Part shown: piece after piece, positions 1-5,053 of the stretch
Numbering within the stretch: position 1 is the stretch's first letter
Layout of the letters: each line of letters opens with the position of its first letter
DNA from: Oligoflexales bacterium
GTDB lineage: Bacteria > Bdellovibrionota > Oligoflexia > Oligoflexales > Oligoflexaceae
Direction: 5' to 3'
Assembly (NCBI GenBank): GCA_015232735.1
Contig: JADFZC010000223.1
Coordinates: 1-5,168, forward strand
Length of the DNA: 5,168 bases
The notes under the pieces: generated by a model
The model's database searches: none
Told to the model about the DNA's origin: nothing
Seen by the model: the letters and a program-made list of their open reading frames with translations, nothing else
Made by a program: the position numbers and the translations under genes

Positions 1-1
1 T

Positions 2-1360
2 GAAGATACCAGCTATGCCGAACCTTGGCCGGCTGGAGAGACATACAGTCAGAATGTGACAAACTTCAAGCAGGCCTGCCAGAGGACTATCGGGACCAGC
101 ACACCGGATCTTTGCGCCCGTATCAATGTAAACATCAAAGGTACAAGCTATCGTTATGCTCAGAGGCGACACTGTTACTACAAAGGTCCGCAAGACTACC
201 CTTCGTTTCTTGGCGCAGGGCTCAGGGCGTGGGATAAATCCGGAAGTCTCCAGAATTTCTCCGACTGGACCCCGACTGATGAGGCAGGCGAGGGTGAAAA
301 AATAGTCAGTGACCTGAGAACCGTCTGGAAGGATGACCTGCCGCACAACGACTTTGGCCCCGGCCCTGCGTATGCTCTGCATCAGTGGTATCCGCATGTA
401 CTCAGCAATATCAAAGTTGGAAAAGTGCAGACCAAGGAGTTCAGAAGCAAGACAACCATAGTCAGCAAGGACTGCAGCGGATTTGCTGATCAAGTCACGT
501 GCAATGGCGAGAAAAACTGCAGCTGGCAGAAAACGGGGACGACAACCGTTCCATCGGTCAGCGCCACAGGCGAGCCTGTTATGGACAGTCAGGGCAATCC
601 TGTAACCAAAACCGTCGATGTGATGGGTTGCGTTCGCAGTCAGGATATCATGACTACATTCGAGGTTCGCCTTAAAAGTTATGAGTGGCAAACCAGCTGC
701 AATTATAGGGAACCCACTGCGGATGATTTTTTCGGGACTGATTTTTCGGTATGTTTTTATCTTACCTATCATAACATTGAAGATCGCAACAATTGCCAGC
801 GTCTTGTCTCCGATTATGTCTGCCGCAATATGAACGGCTGTTTTACAGGCGACACAATGGTTTTAATGGCTGATGGAAGCCAGAAGAGGATTGAGGAAAT
901 CAAGGAATCAGAGATGGTTTACAATCCATCCACCCGAAAACCCTCAAGGGTAAGCAGGATAATCGTAGGAGAGGAGAGACGCGACCTTTACAGGATCAAT
1001 TTTGGAACCGGAGAAGTGACGGCGACCTACAGCCATCCTTTTATTACAAGTACGGGCCTTAAAACGGCCCAGAATCTGAGGGTCGGTGATCAGCTTGCCG
1101 ACAGGGATATCGGCTATCTGGTAATCAAATCGATAGATAAAGTTACGCCTCCTCGTGGAACGCTTGTGTGGAATCTTCTTCTTGACAATACGGGAGGGAT
1201 CAGCAGTACGAGCTTCATGGAGCACACCTTCGTGGCAAATGGTCTTGCCTCCGGTGACTATTTTATCCAGGAATCTAATGGCTATATGAAGGACGAAAGC
1301 CGTGGGTTCTCCCGGTTTCTCATTGAGCAAATCGGAAAGAATAAGCTGAAATCAAGGTAA
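2..1360 (+). CDS. Cys-rich probable exported protein with C-terminal Hint (intein-like) domain, 5' partial
   Basis: The frame is open from base 2, so the true start lies upstream; an in-frame GTG at 56 has no convincing ribosome site and is taken as internal. The fragment has 452 residues. Residues 1-279 match no family I recognise. They hold 11 cysteines, including a C-x8-C-x5-C-S-W cluster (bases 473-526), which suggests a disulfide-bonded extracytoplasmic protein. Residues 280 to about 420 form a Hint domain: Cys280 opens a CFTGDT block, T342-Y-S-H345 is the TxxH motif, and H408-T-F-V-A-N-G is the C-terminal block. In inteins Cys1 and TxxH drive the N-S acyl shift. The terminal Asn that frees the C-terminal side is replaced here (ASGDY), so full splicing is unlikely and N-terminal self-cleavage remains possible. 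About 30 residues follow the domain. The gene converges on the lipoprotein gene at 1373-2284. I am confident of the Hint domain; the substrate and role are unknown. Confidence 0.88.
   Translation, partial: EDTSYAEPWPAGETYSQNVTNFKQACQRTIGTSTPDLCARINVNIKGTSYRYAQRRHCYYKGPQDYPSFLGAGLRAWDKSGSLQNFSDWTPTDEAGEGEKIVSDLRTVWKDDLPHNDFGPGPAYALHQWYPHVLSNIKVGKVQTKEFRSKTTIVSKDCSGFADQVTCNGEKNCSWQKTGTTTVPSVSATGEPVMDSQGNPVTKTVDVMGCVRSQDIMTTFEVRLKSYEWQTSCNYREPTADDFFGTDFSVCFYLTYHNIEDRNNCQRLVSDYVCRNMNGCFTGDTMVLMADGSQKRIEEIKESEMVYNPSTRKPSRVSRIIVGEERRDLYRINFGTGEVTATYSHPFITSTGLKTAQNLRVGDQLADRDIGYLVIKSIDKVTPPRGTLVWNLLLDNTGGISSTSFMEHTFVANGLASGDYFIQESNGYMKDESRGFSRFLIEQIGKNKLKSR
839..1264 (+). other. Hint (hedgehog/intein) domain within the upstream CDS
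   Basis: The domain starts at the Cys codon 839-841 in N-G-C-F-T-G-D-T, followed by an acidic, Ile-rich KRIEEI stretch typical of Hint block A. The TxxH histidine codon is 1034-1036, in T-Y-S-H-P-F. The late-block histidine codon is 1223-1225, in E-H-T-F-V-A-N-G. Set beside a DnaE-type intein end (NG-F-I-A-S-N then Cys), the sequence here reads NG-L-A-S-G-D: Gly replaces the terminal Asn and Asp replaces the +1 nucleophile. There is no room for a homing endonuclease, so this is a mini Hint of about 140 residues. The downstream boundary is approximate. Confidence 0.85.
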
Positions 1361-1364
1361 AATC

Positions 1365-1400
1365 CGGTATTTTTACTTCTTGAGGAAACCGCTGTTTTTT
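1365..1400 (+). terminator. Weak candidate terminator for the Hint gene, inside the 3' end of the opposing gene
   Basis: CGGT (1365-1368) plus TT (1370-1371) can pair with AAACCG (1386-1391), with A1369 bulged and a 14-base loop. A run of six T follows at 1395-1400. It sits just after the plus-strand stop, where a terminator would be needed, but it overlaps the last codons of the convergent gene. The stem is short, so this is tentative. Confidence 0.27.
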
Positions 1401-2284
1401 GTTCCGTCAACGTAACTGTTATTTACAGCATCGACGCATTCATTGATTTCCGATGGTGAAAAAGTCATTCCACTGCAACCGCCGATAACGTTGTTGGCGG
1501 CCGCCAGGATTGCCCCTACGTTCATATCTTTGCATTTTCCAGAGGCGGCGGTCAGGTCGCCCAGAAAGGCGTCGCTTTTTGAGAAATCCGGATTTGCCCT
1601 GTCAAAGCCAAGGGAAAGCGTCAGCGCAACCATCTGGCCAGCAAGAACTCCCGCAGGGCTGCCGGTTGGATTGGTCATGTTTGCCGTGAGCCTGCCCGGT
1701 GTGCCTCCGGCAGGAAGGAATGACTGAATTGCGGATGATGTGGTGAAAACAGCGGTGTATCCTGTGTCACAGCCGATTTTCAGGCCATCTGGAAATGCTT
1801 CTTTGAAATGTTGGTCGCGATAAGATCCCGGATTGTTTCCGGCAGCCTTCGTACCCCAGCCGCCTTGAGTCTGGGTGCGAAAATCCTGGCTGCCGCCTCC
1901 GCTTTCGGTCACATTGTCTTTATCTATATCATCACGGTTATCGCCTGAATTTTCCTTGGATCTTTTGTCGGTTTCTTTGGAGAGTTTTCCAGGAACGCGA
2001 TTTTGCCAGTCGCCGTTGATTTCATTCCCACAGTCTGGCTGAACGCATGATCCTCCTGAGGATTCAGTGTGATAGGTGACATTTTCATCGGTGGCTCCGG
2101 TATTGCTGTCGCCTGCAAGTCTGGATTCGCCGGATTTGCTGCTTGCTGCAAATCCTTTATCCATGTTGCCGGAAGAACCTGGACTGAAAGGATTATTGCA
2201 TGATGATGTGAAAAGCGCGCCGATTCCTATTATGGACAGCAATACCAAAAAACGTGGATTTTTCCTAACGGGTAAATTATTCAT
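1373..2284 (-). CDS. Predicted lipoprotein with a conserved C-terminal secreted-protein domain
   Basis: This 303-residue protein starts at an ATG preceded by TGAGGA, with GAGG five bases from the start codon. A short basic N-terminus (R7, K8, R11), a hydrophobic stretch (12-25) and T-S-S-C29 form a lipoprotein signal with a loose lipobox, so Cys29 is probably lipidated. Residues 30 to about 137 are low-complexity (Ser, Gly, Asp, Asn, Lys) and look like a flexible linker. From about 138 (T-Q-T-Q-G-G-W-G) to the end is a domain I recognise from many secreted proteins, notably of Bacteroidota. Its landmarks are F-P-D-G-L-K-I-G-C172, S-F-L-P-A-G-G-T-P (188-196), V-L-A-G-Q-M-V-A-L-T-L-S (213-224), A-N-N-V-I-G-G-C270 and a final V-D-G-T-K-N-S-G-F-L. 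I know no established biochemical function for it. Six cysteines besides C29 could form disulfides in the periplasm or at the surface. The gene lies downstream of the EF-hand lipoprotein on the same strand, 150 bases away with hairpins between. Confidence 0.87.
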   Translation of the reverse strand: MNNLPVRKNPRFLVLLSIIGIGALFTSSCNNPFSPGSSGNMDKGFAASSKSGESRLAGDSNTGATDENVTYHTESSGGSCVQPDCGNEINGDWQNRVPGKLSKETDKRSKENSGDNRDDIDKDNVTESGGGSQDFRTQTQGGWGTKAAGNNPGSYRDQHFKEAFPDGLKIGCDTGYTAVFTTSSAIQSFLPAGGTPGRLTANMTNPTGSPAGVLAGQMVALTLSLGFDRANPDFSKSDAFLGDLTAASGKCKDMNVGAILAAANNVIGGCSGMTFSPSEINECVDAVNNSYVDGTKNSGFLKK

Positions 2285-2342
2285 TGTATCCTCAAAAATG
2301 ACTGTTATGCCAAATGATGCTTGCCTTTTGGGCCATAATGTT

Positions 2343-2412
2343 AAAAACGTCGAGACCAGTTGACACCGGTCTATGGCGGCAGTCCCGCGCGTTCCGATCA
2401 GCTGACCGCCAT
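2343..2412 (-). terminator. Tandem hairpins with T-run after the EF-hand lipoprotein gene
   Basis: Read on the minus strand, transcription leaving the stop at 2435 first meets a GC-rich hairpin: ATGGCGG plus CAG (2373-2382) pairs with CTG plus CCGCCAT (2402-2412), with one bulged A and a 19-base loop. Immediately next comes a smaller one: AGACC (2353-2357) with GGTCT (2368-2372). Five T on the minus strand (2347-2343) follow five bases later. This fits an intrinsic terminator or attenuator between the two lipoprotein genes. The long loop and the short T-run keep confidence moderate. Confidence 0.42.
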
Positions 2413-2434
2413 TTCCTCCGAATATTGCCGGGTG

Positions 2435-3340
2435 TTATTCCTTATTGTTTCCTTTTTCTTTTTCATCAGAGTCAGCCGCTTTATCGATACCGTTTTTTCC
2501 CTGTCCTTTATCCACGGCGTCGGCGTTTCCGGCGGCATCGCTTTTTCCCTGGCTTTTTCCAGCGGAATCAGTCTTGTCTTCTTTTGCAGCATTGTCTTTG
2601 CCTTTGTCGGCTGCGGCGTCACTCTTTGCTTCGCCGCCAAAAGTACCGGCATTGCATTTTTCTGCAATGGCTGTAAGTCCTTTGGATGGTTTTTCCTGCG
2701 AAGCGAACATTTGTTTCACCTTTGAGCATATATCACCACTGTTACTCATGATGGATCCTTTTTCAGGCATTTCAGCTCCTTCACAGTGAGCTATAACCCT
2801 GTCGTACATCGGATGGCTTTTGACTTCTTCGCCAATTTCGGCCACTTTATCTTTTACTTTCTGGCATATTTCATCCTTTCTCTCTGCCCAGCTCTTATCC
2901 CCGTCGGATTTTGCGGCTTCTATTTTGGCTTTTAGCGAGGCCTTCATCGCCTCTCGTTCGGTTGCATCAATTTTGCCGTCGCCATTGGTGTCGAACTTGG
3001 CTTTTGCCTCATTCAGTTTTTTTACTTTCAGTTCCTTATCAGGTTTTTCGCCTGATGCCTTTTCACTGCCGTCTTTCTGAACGGCAGCATCCTCGGACTT
3101 CTGGAGTTTTTCCTTCTTGGCCTTGATCGCCTTTTCTACGCCGTCCTCCTGAACCTGGCCAGCCAGATCCTTGTTTTCGAGATCATCGCTTACGAGCATA
3201 ATGGCAACCGCTTCAAAATCGTCTTCGCTGGCGCCATTATTTTGTATTCGATTGGAATCATTCGATGACTTTTGACAACCGTAAATCATGCCTGAGATGA
3301 CCGAGACCAATGCTATAGTGTTCAAACGTGATGGAAACAT
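2435..3340 (-). CDS. Predicted lipoprotein with a single EF-hand loop and charged low-complexity tail
   Basis: This 301-residue protein starts at an ATG preceded by AAGGAA, with AGGA seven bases upstream. The N-terminus has one Arg, a hydrophobic stretch (6-20) and I-Y-G-C22, a plausible lipobox, so it is probably anchored to a membrane facing the periplasm or the outside. Residues 65-115 are charged and Lys/Glu-rich, probably helical or disordered. D117-T-N-G-D-G-K-I-D-A-T-E128 is a canonical 12-residue EF-hand loop, with D1, N3, D5, G6, I8 and E12 all in place, which predicts calcium binding. Only one loop is visible, whereas EF-hands usually pair. Residues 150-235 carry four cysteines (159, 186, 205, 229) and look like the most compact part. 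From about 236 to the end the chain is almost only Lys, Asp, Ala, Gly, Glu, Ser and Asn, with a repeated K-S-D-A-A. I do not recognise the family. Plus-strand reading frames over this region are shadows. Confidence 0.87.
   Translation of the reverse strand: MFPSRLNTIALVSVISGMIYGCQKSSNDSNRIQNNGASEDDFEAVAIMLVSDDLENKDLAGQVQEDGVEKAIKAKKEKLQKSEDAAVQKDGSEKASGEKPDKELKVKKLNEAKAKFDTNGDGKIDATEREAMKASLKAKIEAAKSDGDKSWAERKDEICQKVKDKVAEIGEEVKSHPMYDRVIAHCEGAEMPEKGSIMSNSGDICSKVKQMFASQEKPSKGLTAIAEKCNAGTFGGEAKSDAAADKGKDNAAKEDKTDSAGKSQGKSDAAGNADAVDKGQGKNGIDKAADSDEKEKGNNKE
2957..2992 (-). other. EF-hand calcium-binding loop
   Basis: These bases encode the 12-residue loop (residues 117-128) of the lipoprotein at 2435-3340. 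Ligand positions 1, 3, 5, 9 and 12 are Asp, Asn, Asp, Asp and Glu, position 6 is Gly and position 8 is Ile, all as in calcium-binding EF-hands. The pattern follows directly from the sequence; calcium binding itself is inferred. Confidence 0.85.
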
Positions 3341-3389
3341 AAAAAATTCCTTTCTTTTATAAAAGTGGCACGGTATTTTTCCTGCCGGG

Positions 3390-3400
3390 TATTTTAATTG
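3390..3400 (+). repeat. 11-base repeat, copy 1
   Basis: TATTTTAATTG occurs here and again at 3488-3498, in the same orientation. It may be an operator, but the motif is AT-rich and the surroundings are too, so chance is possible. Confidence 0.45.
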
Positions 3401-3466
3401 GGCTTATACCTACATATCGGAAGATATATTTTGTAACTTTAGAAAATGTAAATAATACAATAAAAA

Positions 3467-3498
3467 CAATTAAATAATGAGAGACAATATTTTAATTG
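3467..3498. repeat. Inverted repeat including copy 2 of the 11-base motif
   Basis: CAATTAAA (3467-3474) is the exact inverse of TTTAATTG (3491-3498), with a 16-base spacer. The right arm is the end of the second TATTTTAATTG copy (3488-3498), and the left arm extended to 3476 differs from its inverse by one missing base. The arrangement resembles a binding site for a dimeric regulator; no regulator can be named. Confidence 0.4.
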
Positions 3499-3612
3499 AT
3501 AATGAAAAATATAATTTAATGCAACGTAAGGGAATTGGCACAGGGGCTAAGGCAAGTCAAGTGCCGGCTTCATTCTTTTTTCAAAATTTCTGGATTTTTT
3601 ATCAGAATACCT

Positions 3613-3626
3613 ATTTAATATTAAAT
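3613..3626. repeat. Perfect 14-base palindrome upstream of the REC-CheX gene
   Basis: ATTTAATATTAAAT equals its own reverse complement. It ends 44 bases before the ATG at 3671, within the likely promoter or leader zone, so it may be an operator overlapping a -10 element. It is pure A/T in an AT-rich context, which limits its weight. Confidence 0.4.
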
Positions 3627-3670
3627 TAATAGTATTTATTTAATAACAGACACCACGATCAGGATGGCTT

Positions 3671-4612
3671 ATGAATGACAATCTGACTATCTTTCCAAGT
3701 GAAAATAGTGAAAAGACCATACTTTTTATTGACGATGAAAAAATGTCGCTCGATTGCTACAGCCAGGTCTTAAAAAAATATGACTACAATGTGGTAATCG
3801 CGAAGAATGGATTTGATGCCCTTAAACAAATCGGGATGCGGAAATTTGATCTGATTGTGACTGACATCAGGATGCCCAATATGGATGGTTTTCAGCTGAT
3901 AGCTTATATCAAGGTGAATATTTTCAACGCGGAAACGCCAATAATTGCCTTTTCCGGAGTTTTTGACAGCGCTTGCATCAAGCAATTGTACAGGCTGGGG
4001 GTCACTGACTATATTGAAAAAACAGGTTCCTCCGAAGCGCTTTTGGACAGGATAGGGGAGAAGCTGTATCCCATAAGTCTGAAATATGAATATAATCCGG
4101 AGGCGGTTAGGATTTTTCGTACGTCGGTGGATGAGCTTATGCGGCATTACTTTGAAAAAAGTCCTGTGATAGAAGGACCTGATTACGATTCAAAAAACGT
4201 AAGATCCGGAATTTATTACGGCGTTATACCCGTTTTCGGCGGCCCTGTTTTCGGGTCCATTGCCATTTTCAGCGATGACAAGCTGATAAGAAAATTTGCA
4301 GAGATGCTTTATGGAAGATCCTTTGATGAAACAGAGACCTGCAAGTTTGTAAACATGCTTGGCGAGATTGCGAATGAACTTACCGGCATATTAAAAAAAT
4401 CTTTTCTCAAACTGAATATGACAGCAATAATCGGCTTGCCGGAAACGGGGATGACCGAGCCTGGCAAGTCCTACCATAAGATCTCATCAAAGATTATGAG
4501 CTTTAATGTAAAAGTTGATGAGATACTCTGCAGAGTTGAATTTTGTTTTGGCAATCCGGAATACTACGACAAAATTGATGGAAAAACCGATTTCAGAATT
4601 TTTGTGCATTGA
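3671..4612 (+). CDS. Response regulator: receiver domain fused to a CheX-type phosphatase domain
   Basis: The ATG follows AGGA (3661-3664) at six bases. Of 313 residues, about 15-133 form a receiver domain: acidic pair D21/D22, phosphoacceptor D65 in V-T-D-I-R-M-P, switch residue S95 in A-F-S-G, and Y114 with conserved K117. All key residues are present, so phosphorylation by a histidine kinase is expected. Residues about 142-312 resemble CheX of the CheC/CheX/FliY family of CheY-P phosphatases, with a phosphatase-like helix G-E232-I-A-N235-E-L-T-G holding the ExxN motif, preceded by G-S-I-A-I-F-S-D-D. CheX proteins normally stand alone at about 155 residues. Here the receiver may regulate the phosphatase, or the phosphatase may act on this or another receiver. 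No kinase, chemotaxis or flagellar gene is visible nearby. It is probably a soluble cytoplasmic protein and probably its own transcription unit, with a likely terminator at 4743-4774. The receiver call is near certain; the CheX call is strong. Confidence 0.93.
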   Translation: MNDNLTIFPSENSEKTILFIDDEKMSLDCYSQVLKKYDYNVVIAKNGFDALKQIGMRKFDLIVTDIRMPNMDGFQLIAYIKVNIFNAETPIIAFSGVFDSACIKQLYRLGVTDYIEKTGSSEALLDRIGEKLYPISLKYEYNPEAVRIFRTSVDELMRHYFEKSPVIEGPDYDSKNVRSGIYYGVIPVFGGPVFGSIAIFSDDKLIRKFAEMLYGRSFDETETCKFVNMLGEIANELTGILKKSFLKLNMTAIIGLPETGMTEPGKSYHKISSKIMSFNVKVDEILCRVEFCFGNPEYYDKIDGKTDFRIFVH

Positions 4613-4742
4613 TATTTCAGTTTGTTTGGAGGAGCTTTACTTCGTTAAATGATCCCGCCAATAATTTCCATTAACGGGGTGGTCTCGGATCCTCCGTTGT
4701 CTTTGAATTCTATGTATAGACAGTTGACATTTGTCATAAATT

Positions 4743-4774
4743 TCATTTGAAGATCAAATGATATATTTTTTTTT
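4743..4774 (+). terminator. Probable intrinsic terminator of the REC-CheX gene
   Basis: TCATTTGA (4743-4750) pairs perfectly with TCAAATGA (4754-4761) around a three-base AGA loop, and nine T follow at 4766-4774. It lies about 130 bases after the REC-CheX stop. The stem is A/T-rich, so it is weaker than a classical terminator, but the long T-run supports the call. Confidence 0.5.
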
Positions 4775-4917
4775 ATTGTTTTAAGGCGGATGTGGAAGCT
4801 TTTCCCTGCGGCTTTGTGTCATCAGGTGTTTTGCATGACGACACCTTTATAAGCGAGTTTTGCAATAAAATTCGAAGGATTCAGCTTTTTTTATGTGAAA
4901 GATCCCATTTTTGCACC

Positions 4918-5006
4918 GTTGTAAAAAATTCCAATGATTACAACTTTAAGATCGTGGCATGGCCATTGCATATGCCATCTGGTTTAGCAAAACCAAGAGA
5001 GTCTCT
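4918..5006 (+). other. Cluster of four hairpin-forming repeats upstream of a lipoprotein gene
   Basis: Four perfect inverted repeats lie in 89 bases: GTTGTAA/TTACAAC (13-base loop), TGGCAT/ATGCCA (11-base loop), TGGTTT/AAACCA (four-base loop AGCA) and AGAGA/TCTCT (one-base spacer). If transcribed, they would form a structured leader ending 47 bases before the ATG at 5054. It matches no riboswitch class I know, and no T-run follows the last hairpin. Confidence 0.35.
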
Positions 5007-5039
5007 AATAAACCTAACTAATGGTAATTTATAATAAAT

Positions 5040-5045
5040 AAGGAG
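5040..5045 (+). promoter_or_regulatory. Shine-Dalgarno site setting the start of the last gene
   Basis: AAGGAG stands eight bases before the ATG at 5054. This near-perfect site, followed at once by a lipoprotein signal, fixes the start of a gene of which only 38 codons are visible. Confidence 0.8.
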
Positions 5046-5053
5046 TATTATTT

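Larger units (their letters stand above)
3341..3670. other. AT-rich divergent control region between the EF-hand lipoprotein and REC-CheX genes
   Basis: I see no gene in these 330 bases. The region must hold the 5' regions of both divergent genes. It contains an exact 11-base repeat (3390-3400 and 3488-3498) with a near-match in inverted orientation (3467-3476), and a perfect 14-base palindrome (3613-3626). A less AT-rich patch holds a GGCAC/GTGCC hairpin (3537-3541 with 3561-3565) followed by six T (3576-3581). No -35/-10 pair stands out on either strand; many AT-rich hexamers could serve as -10 elements. Confidence 0.6.
4613..5053. other. Gene-free stretch with multiple inverted repeats
   Basis: I find no convincing gene in these 441 bases. 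The first half holds two mutually exclusive hairpins (4643-4676 and 4673-4698), a TGACA-TT-TGTCA inverted repeat (4725-4736) and the likely terminator at 4743-4774. The second half would be the promoter and leader region of the lipoprotein at 5054. It holds AGGTGT/ACACCT (4824-4829 with 4841-4846), GTTGTAA/TTACAAC (4918-4924 with 4938-4944), TGGCAT/ATGCCA (4955-4960 with 4972-4977), TGGTTT-AGCA-AAACCA (4980-4995) and AGAGA-G-TCTCT (4996-5006). An 80-codon GTG frame (4792-5034) lacks coding signs. Confidence 0.55.

Noticed and set aside
56..58. GTG as start of the Hint protein
   Set aside because: The frame is open further upstream to base 2 with similar composition, no clear ribosome site precedes it, and no export signal follows it.
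944..1330. 128-codon minus-strand frame inside the Hint domain
   Set aside because: It overlaps conserved Hint motifs read on the plus strand and shows no family features of its own.
2360..2725. Long plus-strand frames opposite the EF-hand lipoprotein, rich in Phe and Ser
   Set aside because: They are reverse shadows of a Lys/Asp/Glu/Ala-rich gene. The minus strand has the ribosome site, lipobox and EF-hand.
3535..3556. TTGGCAC followed by GGCAA, resembling a sigma-54 promoter
   Set aside because: The GG and GC elements are 13 bases apart, whereas sigma-54 sites need 10 between them.
3524..3575. Possible cyclic di-GMP (GEMM) riboswitch, suggested by GGGGCTAAGGC and GCCGGC
   Set aside because: The conserved ACGCAAAGCC-type core and the GNRA tetraloop stem are absent, so the resemblance is limited to short GC-rich words.
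4724..4752. Perfect TTGACA -35 element
   Set aside because: No acceptable -10 lies 16-18 bases downstream; the hexamer is part of the TGACA-TT-TGTCA dyad and may be chance.
4792..5034. 80-codon open frame starting with GTG
   Set aside because: Its possible ribosome site (AAGGCGG) is only two bases from the GTG, the frame runs across several inverted repeats, and the translation (rich in Phe, Ser, Cys) shows no domain or signal.
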